Shown: piece by piece, positions 1-7,745 of the stretch | Layout of the letters: every line of letters begins with the position of its first letter | Numbering within the stretch: the stretch's first letter is position 1 | From: Streptococcus sanguinis | Lineage (GTDB): Bacteria > Bacillota > Bacilli > Lactobacillales > Streptococcaceae | Length of the DNA: 64,000 bases | Reading direction: 5' to 3' | NCBI RefSeq assembly: GCF_003943735.1 | Contig: NZ_RJMV01000006.1 | Span: 39,407-103,406 of the forward strand | Translations under genes and position numbers: made by a program | Notes under the pieces: generated by a model | The model's input: only the letters and a program-made list of their open reading frames with translations | Told to the model about the DNA's origin: nothing | Databases searched by the model: none

Positions 1-1
1 C

Positions 2-526
2 TATCAGACCGAGAGCTGGCTCAAGGCCGTCAGCCAGACTTCTTATGAATTGACTCCTAGTGAAAAATGGGGCGACAATGCTTGGTATCTGCCTGATGCC
101 CCACTGACCTTCCATGAGACGGAGTGGAAAGTTTATCACCATGGGCAAGCCCAAGCCACTGCTATCAGCGGCAATCTCTCCACCTTCTCACTCCTGCGTG
201 GAACACCCTATGCCCCGACAGATGAAAACTATGTCCTCTTTGTTGAAGAGGCGGAGGAAGATGATTATGTGGAGTTTGACCGCAATCTAGCTGCCCTGCT
301 TCAGGCCTATCCCAACCCGCAGGCCCTTCTCATCGGCCGCTTTCCAAAAGAATGTCAGATGACAGAGGAGCTGCTCCTCTATATCTTGGACAAACATCCT
401 ATTCTAAAGACAATTCCTGTCCTCTATGACTTGGACTTTGCTCATACTCAGCCACTCTTTACCATTACCATCGGTGCTCAAGTGACCGTGGATACGGAAA
501 AATTATCTATCAGAATTGATGAATAG
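2..526 (+). CDS. S66 family peptidase (LD-carboxypeptidase/MccF-like), C-terminal part
   Basis: The reading frame is open to the window edge, so the true start lies outside; 174 residues are visible. The C-terminal segment LLIGRFPKECQ, then IPVLYDLDFAHTQP and FTITIGAQV, matches the end of the peptidase S66 family (LdcA/MccF), where the His of the GHT/AHT stretch and an upstream Glu form the Ser-Glu-His triad. The acidic stretch FVEEAEEDD is the likely Glu region; the nucleophilic Ser would be in the missing N-terminal part. Family members cleave L,D-bonds in murein tetrapeptides or detoxify microcin C-type aminoacyl nucleotides, and I cannot say which applies. A strong terminator follows at once, so it ends its transcription unit. 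Confidence 0.8.
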   Translation, partial: YQTESWLKAVSQTSYELTPSEKWGDNAWYLPDAPLTFHETEWKVYHHGQAQATAISGNLSTFSLLRGTPYAPTDENYVLFVEEAEEDDYVEFDRNLAALLQAYPNPQALLIGRFPKECQMTEELLLYILDKHPILKTIPVLYDLDFAHTQPLFTITIGAQVTVDTEKLSIRIDE

Positions 527-531
527 CAAGA

Positions 532-568
532 AATCCTCATTCCAGCTGGAATGAGGATTCTTCTTTTT
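532..568 (+). terminator. Rho-independent terminator after S66 peptidase
   Basis: A perfect palindrome at 532-559 (arm AATCCTCATTCCAG) is followed by CTTCTTTTT on the plus strand. It lies between this gene and the convergent lipoprotein gene. Confidence 0.85.
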
Positions 569-605
569 CATTAGGCACTATTTCATTGTTATCTTGCTGG
601 CTTTC

Positions 606-1865
606 TTATCGTCCACCAAAACCGCCTTGGCCGCCCGGGGCACCGCCGCCACCGGGTCCACCAGCGCCAGGTCCGTCTGCTGTAATTTCTGTTCGGCTCT
701 CACCATTGACCATGATGGTGCCGCCAGTGTAGGTAGCCGTTCCATCAAAGTCAAAGGCAGATACCGTAGAAGTAATATCTAAGTTTCCTCCTGACATAAT
801 GACATCGCCGTTGGAATCGATAGCATCGGTATCGCCTTCACCGACCTCGACCTTGATATCGCCACCGGTAATCTTGATAAAGATATCAGCGCCAGTTACG
901 TCACTAGCGGCATTGATACCATCATCTGTCGCATAAAGGTCCAGCTTACCGCCGTTAATGGTGACATTCGTTCCCTCCAGAGCTTCTACACTCTTGGAAA
1001 CTGTAATCGTCCCACCATCAATCAAAGCAATATTGCTAGCGTGTAGACCATCATCACCAGCATTAATCGTGATGGTGCCTGATTGGATATAGAGATTCCC
1101 CAGAGAAGTGTCTTCATCATTGTCTGCATGGATGGCATCTTCTGTCGCTGTGATATCGATAGTAGCGTCCTTGATATTAATGGCTGAAGCTGCAGACAGA
1201 CCATTCTTAGCTGCCTTGAGCGTATAAGTGCCACCTGTCACCCGCAAGGTCTGCTCAGACTTAATCGCTGTTTCATACTTGCCGTCAACTGTCAGACTTC
1301 CAGAGCCATTGAGAGTCAGGTCAGAGTTACTATAGATAGCTGCATCTGCATCCGTATTACTGTGATTAGATGAGTCTGAGATGGTGTTTTGGCTGCCGTC
1401 AGCCAAAGTCAGGCTTGTTTTACCCGCATTTTCTACCAGAATAGCTGCGTCTGTCCCGCTCATGGTTACGCCATTTAGGACAATTTGAACCTTGTCGCTA
1501 TCACCTGCTTTGACAACAATCTGCACATTTTCACTCGTTCCGGAAACGACATAAGTTCCAGCCTTTGAGATTGTCACAGTCGAGCCGGAGACACTAGCCC
1601 CGTCACCAGAGGCCTTAGCACTAGAGCCACTCAGGCTGATGGTTGTCGCCTTAGACTCATCATAAGAAGCGTCTGAGTCCTCTGAGGCAAAGTAATCAGA
1701 AGTATTGGTCTTGGTCTGACTGGTGTTGGTAGCATTAGCAGTCTGAGTGCTGCTTGAAGCTGTAGAGCTGCTGGCATTTGAGCTGCATGCTCCCAGTACT
1801 GCTGTCATCAAGACCAGTGGAATCATCAATTTAATTTTTTTAAGGGTTGATTTTGATTGTTTCAT
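606..1865 (-). CDS. Carbohydrate-binding lipoprotein (Cthe_2159-like domain)
   Basis: A 419-residue protein. A lysine-rich N-terminus and hydrophobic segment end in the lipobox VLGAC at about residue 27, so it should be a membrane-anchored lipoprotein. A Ser/Thr/Ala/Asn-rich linker follows, then a repetitive beta-helix-like region with many turns such as GSGSLTVDG, AKNGLSAAS, TEDAIHADN, GDDGLHAS and TDDGINAAS, typical of the Cthe_2159 carbohydrate-binding family. The C-terminus is glycine-rich (GPGAGGPGGGG). I chose ATG 1865, which has the ribosome site AGGAAAAG, over an in-frame upstream start that would overlap the VTC gene. In Firmicutes this family often sits beside VTC-domain genes, as it does here; the biological role is unknown. 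Confidence 0.8.
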   Translation of the reverse strand: MKQSKSTLKKIKLMIPLVLMTAVLGACSSNASSSTASSSTQTANATNTSQTKTNTSDYFASEDSDASYDESKATTISLSGSSAKASGDGASVSGSTVTISKAGTYVVSGTSENVQIVVKAGDSDKVQIVLNGVTMSGTDAAILVENAGKTSLTLADGSQNTISDSSNHSNTDADAAIYSNSDLTLNGSGSLTVDGKYETAIKSEQTLRVTGGTYTLKAAKNGLSAASAINIKDATIDITATEDAIHADNDEDTSLGNLYIQSGTITINAGDDGLHASNIALIDGGTITVSKSVEALEGTNVTINGGKLDLYATDDGINAASDVTGADIFIKITGGDIKVEVGEGDTDAIDSNGDVIMSGGNLDITSTVSAFDFDGTATYTGGTIMVNGESRTEITADGPGAGGPGGGGAPGGQGGFGGR

Positions 1866-1884
1866 TTTTCTTTTCCTATCTATC

Positions 1885-2598
1885 TTATTTACTGCTGATA
1901 CAGTTTGCCCTTTTATAGGCAAAGCCATATTTGGAGAAAGAGCTTGGAGACAGTTGGTAGCGATCCATGATCTCGCTCAGCCATAGCGGGCAGGTTTCTG
2001 GAATCTTAACTTCCATAATGACATGATTGGCTGGCAGGAGATGATCTCCATGGCGACCGGCTAAGAGACTCAGATCATAAGGACGGTAGGTCAGGTCGTG
2101 ATCAAAGGTAATCCGAATCCGCTCATCCTCAATCCCCTTCATCGAATAACGATTGTAGCCGATATACATCATGGGCTGAATGTTGCCAAAATGCTGGGTC
2201 AACCAGACCATTTCCTTATCTATCTGAAGGTCAGTTAGCTGACTATAATCACCATCCAGATAGGCTTCCGCTGTCAGCAAATCTGCTGCAAGCCGGCGTT
2301 TGGTGACCAGACCTTCTGTCTTTTTCTTGATTTCCAAAAAGACTTGACTATCTTCGGTCGGATGCTCTTGATAAGTCCGCAAGCGCACCTTCTCGTCAAA
2401 GCAAGGATTTTCCAAGGACTCACGAATGAGCTGATAAAACGGCGTATCGTAGTAGAGATTGTTAATAGTCGAATAAGCTCGCTCATCCTCCACCAGATAG
2501 CCTTCAAACTCTAGCAATAGATCCAGCAAAGTTTCCTTGGAAATGATGTATTTGGTTTCAAAGCGCTGAAAATGATGTTTAAAAAATTTTTCTGCCAT
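1885..2598 (-). CDS. VTC-domain protein (polyphosphate polymerase family)
   Basis: 237 residues covering a VTC domain. The N-terminal FQRFETKYIIS and the following NNLYYDT, KVRLRTY and FLEIKKK strands carry the basic and acidic residues that line the tunnel in this triphosphate-tunnel fold. Eukaryotic VTC4 makes polyphosphate from ATP; the activity of short bacterial relatives is less certain. It lies 19 bp upstream of the carbohydrate-binding lipoprotein on the same strand, so the two are probably co-transcribed. Related loci often carry a DUF4956 membrane protein between the two; none is present here. Start ATG 2598 was kept because no better ribosome site lies inside. Confidence 0.8.
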   Translation of the reverse strand: MAEKFFKHHFQRFETKYIISKETLLDLLLEFEGYLVEDERAYSTINNLYYDTPFYQLIRESLENPCFDEKVRLRTYQEHPTEDSQVFLEIKKKTEGLVTKRRLAADLLTAEAYLDGDYSQLTDLQIDKEMVWLTQHFGNIQPMMYIGYNRYSMKGIEDERIRITFDHDLTYRPYDLSLLAGRHGDHLLPANHVIMEVKIPETCPLWLSEIMDRYQLSPSSFSKYGFAYKRANCISSK

Positions 2599-2667
2599 GG
2601 GCTTCTCACCTCTCTATCTTTCTTGAATGTAATGCAATTTTAAAGATGAAAACTTAAAAGAAAGATA

Positions 2668-2702
2668 AAGAAAACAAAACATCTCCCTTTTCAGGAGATG
2701 TT
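2668..2702 (-). terminator. Terminator downstream of the YhgE/Pip gene
   Basis: The inverted repeat AACATCTCC (2678-2686) and GGAGATGTT (2694-2702) is followed on the minus strand by TTTTGTTTTCTTT. It lies about 75 bp beyond the stop of the gene at 2777. Confidence 0.75.
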
Positions 2703-2776
2703 GATGAGAGAAAAAATAAACGAATTACAGATAGACTTTTCATCTACATTTTTACACATTCATAAAAGTACGAACC

Positions 2777-5200
2777 CTAAGCTAGCTGTTTTTTATCTGT
2801 TCGATAGACCAGAGTGCCAAGTGCCATGAAAAGAACTAAAACAAAAGCAAGGAAGAGCACTTGACTACCAATTTGGCCGTTCATAGAAATCGTTTGGCGT
2901 AAGCCCGATACAGAATAGCTCATTGGCAGCCAAGGGTTGATAACTTGGAAAATCTTACTAGTCAGCTCCAATGGATAAGTTCCTGCACTAGAAGCCAGCT
3001 GTAAAAGCAAAAGAATCAGAGAAGCAAAGGCGCCGAGCTTGCTATCCCAAGTAACCAAAGCCGTCACAAGAGCCATAAAGGTCATGCTGGCTAGGACAAT
3101 CAAACCAAGAGTTGCCCACTCATGGTTAGCAGATAGACCTATCAAGTGCACAGCACCATAGACCAAAACACCAGCCACGACAGAAATGACTCCATTTACC
3201 TCTATACGGGCCTTCAGCCAGTCTCGTCTCGTCTTAGGTTCTTGACCTGATGGAAGTGTGCTAAAGATGATATTAGTTGAAATAGCTGCCACAAATAAAG
3301 CTACTGAAATCATATAAGGCGCCATCCCAATGCCGTTTTTTTCTACCTTATTCTCATCTGTCTTGCTCAGTGTCAGAGGATCTGCCAGAGTTTTTGCATT
3401 GTCTTCCTTAGTAGAAACAGTCGACAATTTATCGCCTGCATCTGAGAGGCCATTGGACAAATCGCTCGTTCCCACAGTAAGTTTAGAGAGATTATCTGTT
3501 AAAGCACTGCTGCCATCAGCCAGCTTTTCTGTACCGCTCGCTAATTGATTGGTTCCATCTGCTAATTTCCCGAAACTAGAGGTCAATTCTGGAGATTTGT
3601 CTGTTAATTGGGCTGCCCCGTTTGCTAATTTTGTTGTATTTGCTAGCAAATCAGGATTCTTACTTGCCAAAGCTGATGTCCCCTCAGATAGCTGACCGAC
3701 TGCATTGGTATAACTTGTCACCCCTTGTTCCAATTGTGTCGCGCCAGTCGTTAGTTTCTCATTTAGGGTGTCTACACCTGCGACTAGTTGATTGGCTCCT
3801 CCGCTTGCTGAACCGAGGCCAGTACTCACCGTTGATAAGCCATTATAAAGGCCATTAATCATGTTAGCTGCCTGTGGCAGAACTTGATTTGATGCACCTT
3901 CTAACTGACTAAGTTTTGTTTGACTAGCGCCTTTTATCGTTTCAAGAGAAGCCCTCATCGTATCGATTTCTGATAAAATCGTCTGAGCAGATTGATCACT
4001 TCCCGCTTGACTAGCACCAACTGCTGCATCAATCTCAGCCTTAGCCTCACTAGAAAGCCCTTGATAAGCGCTCGTAGCTTGAACACTTGCCAAAGCTGCG
4101 GCCTTGGCATCTTGATTATTATTGATAATGGCTTGAGCGGATGCTGCTATGCTAGTCAGTGAAGCCTCAATGCTGTCTGTCGAAACAGCTGAGTCACTTG
4201 CTGCAGCTTGAATACTAGCATTCAACTGTGTCAAACCATTTGCTAAATCACTCACATTTTGCTGGTTGTTAGCTAAGGTGGTATCTACCGATGACTTTAA
4301 TGTAGCCAAGCCCGTATTCAGATTCGTTACACCTGTTGATAAGGCCTGAACTCCATCTCCTGACTGAGTAAGCTGTTGGACTCCACCCAATAAGTCTGCT
4401 GATCGACCCGACAGCTGATTTGCACCTGCGGCCACGGTACTTACACCATTAGCATAAGTGTTTATCCCATTTGACAAACTACCCAGTCCAGACGATACTT
4501 GTGCAACACTCCCAGTATAAGTCTGTAGTCCTGTGTTAAATTGAGCTGCACCGGATGATAATTTGCTCGTAGCTTGATTCAAAGTTCTTAAATTATTTGC
4601 AATTGTCTGACTGCCTGAGCCTAGTTGTTGGCTGCCAGATGCTAATTGCTGAGCACCATCAGATGCCTTAACCAAGCCAGTTTTTAGATCTCCCATATTC
4701 TTAAATATGGCGCTTGTATAAGTATCCGTCACATTTTGCGCCACCGTCTGCTTCAAAGAAGCCATGGCTGAATCACTCATCTTACCAGCAATAAAACTGT
4801 GGCCGCTAGACGTTTGATAGTCAATCTTCATTTGCTGAGGATTATCAGTCAAAATACTGGCTGCACGTTCAGATAAATCACTTGGAAGCGTCACAACCAT
4901 GTAGTAATCACCCTTTTCCAGACCATTTTGAGCATCTTCTTTACTGACGAAGTGAAAATCCAGATTTTTATTTTCCTTGAGGCTGGAAACAACATCCTCG
5001 CCTATAGACAAGGTCTTACCACTAGCAGTTACAGCTTTATCCTGATTGACGACCGCCACTGGCAAGTCTGAAACCTTTCCATATGGATCCCACATGGAGC
5101 TTAAGAAAATAACGTTATACAAGGCTGGAATCATAGAGACTCCTAACATCACAATGATAAAAGCCGGCTTTTTTAAAATAGCTTTCCATTCTCTTAACAT
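2777..5200 (-). CDS. YhgE/Pip family membrane protein
   Basis: 807 residues. It begins with a transmembrane segment (about residues 11-31, AFIIVMLGVSMIPALYNV) and the family block DPYGKVSDLPVAVVNQDKA. A long extracellular region (about 150-610) is made of repeats of the type LxxGxxxLxxG with Ser/Asn/Gln-rich linkers, likely coiled coil. Five or six membrane spans follow at the C-terminus (MAPYMISVALFVAAIS onward). Homologues include the lactococcal phage infection protein Pip and Bacillus YhgE; they resemble ABC-2 type permeases but usually lack a partner ATPase, and none lies next to this gene. Start ATG 5200 has the ribosome site TAGGAGG. Twin operators and a TetR gene nearby suggest repressor control. 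Confidence 0.88.
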   Translation of the reverse strand: MLREWKAILKKPAFIIVMLGVSMIPALYNVIFLSSMWDPYGKVSDLPVAVVNQDKAVTASGKTLSIGEDVVSSLKENKNLDFHFVSKEDAQNGLEKGDYYMVVTLPSDLSERAASILTDNPQQMKIDYQTSSGHSFIAGKMSDSAMASLKQTVAQNVTDTYTSAIFKNMGDLKTGLVKASDGAQQLASGSQQLGSGSQTIANNLRTLNQATSKLSSGAAQFNTGLQTYTGSVAQVSSGLGSLSNGINTYANGVSTVAAGANQLSGRSADLLGGVQQLTQSGDGVQALSTGVTNLNTGLATLKSSVDTTLANNQQNVSDLANGLTQLNASIQAAASDSAVSTDSIEASLTSIAASAQAIINNNQDAKAAALASVQATSAYQGLSSEAKAEIDAAVGASQAGSDQSAQTILSEIDTMRASLETIKGASQTKLSQLEGASNQVLPQAANMINGLYNGLSTVSTGLGSASGGANQLVAGVDTLNEKLTTGATQLEQGVTSYTNAVGQLSEGTSALASKNPDLLANTTKLANGAAQLTDKSPELTSSFGKLADGTNQLASGTEKLADGSSALTDNLSKLTVGTSDLSNGLSDAGDKLSTVSTKEDNAKTLADPLTLSKTDENKVEKNGIGMAPYMISVALFVAAISTNIIFSTLPSGQEPKTRRDWLKARIEVNGVISVVAGVLVYGAVHLIGLSANHEWATLGLIVLASMTFMALVTALVTWDSKLGAFASLILLLLQLASSAGTYPLELTSKIFQVINPWLPMSYSVSGLRQTISMNGQIGSQVLFLAFVLVLFMALGTLVYRTDKKQLA

Positions 5201-5215
5201 ATCTACCTCCTAAAA

Positions 5216-5310
5216 TTATACACAGTGTCCAAATTTCAATAAAATTGATTATACACCAATCGAAGATTATTACAAGTTTATTCTTTAAAAATTGGACACC
5301 GTGTCTAATT
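5216..5310 (-). promoter_or_regulatory. YhgE/Pip promoter bracketed by two palindromic operators
   Basis: Two copies of one palindrome, half-site TTGGACAC/GTGTCYAA around a single central base, are centred at 5224 and 5300. The outer copy is nearly perfect (TTGGACACcGTGTCTAA); the inner reads TTATACACaGTGTCCAA. Between them, on the minus strand, are a -35 TTGTAA (5270-5275) and a -10 TATAAT (5248-5253) with a 16-bp spacer. The obvious candidate ligand is the TetR-family protein encoded at 6067, which is inference. Confidence 0.7.
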
Positions 5311-5432
5311 TTGTTTAAAAAGATTGTAGGGAAGCGGAATAAGTTCGCCCTACTGTCTTTAATCTCTGAACAATCTGTAAATAAAAAGTTTTTTCCCATA
5401 GGTAGGTACACAGAAAATCAGCATTATATTAG

Positions 5433-5834
5433 AAAGATAAGATTTATGCGACTGGCGATGCCAAGGTTTATTACCAATCCTATGAATCTGGCGGTTTTGA
5501 AGCTCAAATTCCTGAATTTAAAGGATATACCCAAGAAAAAGTTAAAAGTATTCTCGGCGAACCAGAAAAAATAAGCACCGATCTCGCTTCTGAATATGAA
5601 GCCTTCCAAAACAAAGAATTAGAAAATCTTAAAAGACTGGTTCAGGAGCAAAAAATAAGTACCGAACAAGCGCGTGCTTTCTTAGCGGGTGTAGTTGACA
5701 TTGCTCAAGCATCAAGATTACAAAATACCTACACAATTTACTCTTATAAAAATGAACAAATTTCTATTATCTTCTCACAGGAAGGCGAGCTACTTTACGT
5801 AACTCCTGACCCTGATTACCTCTACTTCAAATAA
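5433..5834 (+). pseudogene. DUF4947-like protein remnant lacking its start
   Basis: The frame is open for 133 codons after a TAG at 5430 but has no usable start codon near its beginning. It reads YATGDAKVYYQSYESGGFEA, then IPEFKGYTQEKVKSILGEP, and ends VTPDPDYLYFK. The pattern resembles the C-terminal half of streptococcal DUF4947 lipoproteins; that family assignment is from memory. No signal peptide or lipobox is visible upstream in any frame, so the 5' half appears deleted. A terminator follows 11 bp after the stop, as for a formerly intact gene. Confidence 0.6.
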
Positions 5835-5845
5835 TGTTCATAACA

Positions 5846-5885
5846 AAAGCCGAGACTTTACTTTAAGCCTCGGCTTTATTATTTT
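5846..5885 (+). terminator. Terminator after DUF4947 remnant
   Basis: AAAGCCGAG (5846-5854) pairs with CTCGGCTTT (5869-5877), followed by ATTATTTTA. Confidence 0.75.
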
Positions 5886-6066
5886 ACCAGTCGACTAAGC
5901 CTAATCAGATAAAATTTTGACTATCTATGCTTAATTCCGGAATTTAACTCTTTTCCACTGGAAAAACATTTGATATAATAGTACACGGAGAAAAAGAAAA
6001 AGTAGTTTGCTATGATGGCTATTCGCTTGAAGAGCAGACTGAGGCTTAGCCTCAAAGGGAGATTTT

Positions 6067-6597
6067 ATGTTAGAAAGCAATAAACGCCGAAAAACCAAGG
6101 CTATTATTGAAAGAGCCATGGTTTCACTACTGCATAAGCAGTCCTTCGACCATATCACTACTGTCCAGCTAGCTCAAGCTGCTGGCATCAGCCGTAGTAG
6201 TTTTTATACTCACTACAAGGACAAGTACGATATGATTGAACGTTATCAGCAAAACCTCTTTCATCAGTTGGGATATATTTTTGAGAATAATCAAGAAGAT
6301 GTTCAAACTGCGATTACAGAGGTCTTTCAGTTCCTCCAGCTAGAGCCACTCTTGGCTGCTCTTTTGACAGAAAACGGCACGAAAGAGATCCAAAATTTCC
6401 TGCGCCATAAGCTGCAGGTGATGCTGGCGGATAGTCTGCAGGACCGTTTTAGTAGACGTGTTTACAATAATTTTGAAAAAGAATACAGCAGAGTCTTTCT
6501 CGCCAATGCCTTCTTTGGTGTCTGCCAAATGTGGATTGCTAGAGGAAAGAAAGAAAGTCCTGAACAAATAGCAGAATTTCTTTTGAAAATGCTGTAA
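6067..6597 (+). CDS. TetR/AcrR family transcriptional regulator
   Basis: 176 residues. The N-terminal helix-turn-helix reads ALLHKQSFDHITTVQLAQ-like text with the recognition helix AAGISRSSFYTHYKDKYDM (about residues 35-55), the TetR signature. The rest is a helical ligand/dimer domain of the short TetR_C class. The start has the ribosome site AAAGGGAG. A likely promoter is the -10 TATAAT at 5974-5979, preceded by TG, with an inverted repeat TTTTCC-ACT-GGAAAA at 5951-5965 that could be its own operator. Its position suggests it controls the divergent YhgE/Pip gene; the DUF4947 remnant lies between them. Confidence 0.85.
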   Translation: MLESNKRRKTKAIIERAMVSLLHKQSFDHITTVQLAQAAGISRSSFYTHYKDKYDMIERYQQNLFHQLGYIFENNQEDVQTAITEVFQFLQLEPLLAALLTENGTKEIQNFLRHKLQVMLADSLQDRFSRRVYNNFEKEYSRVFLANAFFGVCQMWIARGKKESPEQIAEFLLKML

Positions 6598-6603
6598 GAA
6601 GTT

Positions 6604-6632
6604 GCTGGAACCCAATGGGTTCCAGCTCTTTT
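6604..6632 (+). terminator. Terminator of tetR
   Basis: GCTGGAACCC-AAT-GGGTTCCAGC followed by TCTTTT. Confidence 0.85.
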
Positions 6633-6642
6633 CATATTTTGA

Positions 6643-6693
6643 AAAATTAAACAGGGTGTACAAAACCTCTTTTGGTTCTGTACACCCTATTTT
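6643..6693. terminator. Bidirectional terminator between tetR and the KAS III gene
   Basis: AGGGTGTACA (6653-6662) pairs with TGTACACCCT (6679-6688). There is ATTTTTC on the plus side and TTTAATTTTTC on the minus side. It ends the minus-strand metabolite operon. Confidence 0.8.
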
Positions 6694-6700
6694 TCTTATA

Positions 6701-7645
6701 TTATAGTTTCATAGCCAGCATATTAACTGTCATACCAGCTGCTGTTCCCATCAGAGCGATGGTGTCCCCTTCCTTGACTAGATTGCGCTCCAGAGCATAG
6801 CAGAGAGAAAAAGGCACTGCCACTGACACCATATTCCCATAGTCTTGCACAATATTAAGGTATTTATCATCAGGAATACCCAAGCTGCGCATGACCATTG
6901 GCAGGGCACGACTAGCCTGATGTGGAATGATATAATCCAAGTCAGACAGGCTGAGGCCACTCTTTTCTTTAAATTCTTTAAACATTTCTGGAATTTTTCT
7001 GGCAGAGAGCAAGAGAATCTTCTTACCATTCATGTCAAACATGTAGTGAGTCTTGGTAGCATCCGAATACTCCTTAGGCTGAAATGATGTCAAACCACCA
7101 CGAATCTCTGTATCGTGAGCTCCCTCGGACCAGGTTCGCTGCAGGCTGGAGATGACCCCTCTTTCTTCCTCTGTTGCTTCAAAAATCAAAGCTGCTGCCC
7201 CGTCACTGAACAACTCAAAACTTTCCTTCTGATTAGGATTGAGGCCTAGGCTTCCAACCTCACTAGACACGATGAGGATTCTATGATACTCACCAGCCTC
7301 CAACAAATGAGACATGAGACTCAAAGCCGAGATAAAGCTGGTGCAAGTCGTATTGATATCCATGGCTGGAATGGACAAGCCCTTGGCTACCAACTCATGA
7401 ATCAGGGCAGCAGTACAAGGAATAGGCTGGACGCCCACCGCACTGGCTGACACGATACAATCGATGTCTTTGATTGTCAAGCCCGCTTGCTCTAGGGCTT
7501 TTTCAATTGCCTTAACTGCCATGGAAAGCTGGGTTTCTTCATTTTCCACCACTCGATATCGAGTCTGATCCTTAAAAGTCACGGTATTTCTAGGTAGATG
7601 CGTACCGTAACCAACTATCTTTATATGATTCTTTACTGCAGTCAT
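6701..7645 (-). CDS. 3-oxoacyl-ACP synthase III family protein (FabH/OleA-like)
   Basis: 314 residues with the thiolase fold of KAS III enzymes. The Cys-His-Asn triad is visible: Cys101 in NTTCTSF, His242 in IIPHQAS and Asn271 in DYGNMVS, with a C-terminal GTAAGMTVN loop. KAS III enzymes condense an acyl-CoA or acyl-ACP with a second acyl unit. This copy is not in a fab operon; it is the last gene of a five-frame operon with an adenylating enzyme, a metallo-hydrolase and an SDR reductase, so a specialised acyl condensation is more likely than housekeeping lipid synthesis. Ribosome site AAGGAG; the start overlaps the stop of the small upstream ORF (ATGA). Confidence 0.85.
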   Translation of the reverse strand: MTAVKNHIKIVGYGTHLPRNTVTFKDQTRYRVVENEETQLSMAVKAIEKALEQAGLTIKDIDCIVSASAVGVQPIPCTAALIHELVAKGLSIPAMDINTTCTSFISALSLMSHLLEAGEYHRILIVSSEVGSLGLNPNQKESFELFSDGAAALIFEATEEERGVISSLQRTWSEGAHDTEIRGGLTSFQPKEYSDATKTHYMFDMNGKKILLLSARKIPEMFKEFKEKSGLSLSDLDYIIPHQASRALPMVMRSLGIPDDKYLNIVQDYGNMVSVAVPFSLCYALERNLVKEGDTIALMGTAAGMTVNMLAMKL

Positions 7646-7743
7646 ATTAAACTCCTTCTTGTCAGACTTGAGACTGCTTGACAGTTGGGTAAACTGCCAA
7701 AGCGCTTCAGCCTCTGATTCATATGTTTTTCTACTTGGAGCAT
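7642..7743 (-). CDS. Small basic ORF packed inside the metabolite operon (33 aa)
   Basis: An ATG-initiated 33-codon frame fills the gap between the adenylating enzyme and the KAS III gene. It starts 2 nt after the upstream stop and its TGA overlaps the KAS III ATG in an ATGA arrangement. The product begins MLQVEKHMNQRLKRFG and is basic, with one Cys and no membrane segment. I do not recognise it, and there is no convincing ribosome site. The exact fit argues for a real or decayed coupled gene; chance remains possible. Confidence 0.35.
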   Translation of the reverse strand: MLQVEKHMNQRLKRFGSLPNCQAVSSLTRRSLI

Positions 7744-7745
7744 TC

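Noticed and set aside
5245..5574. 109-aa plus-strand ORF and its minus-strand shadow at 5424-5609
   Set aside because: Low-complexity, AT-driven, overlaps the operator region and is out of frame with the DUF4947 remnant, which has the better protein sequence.
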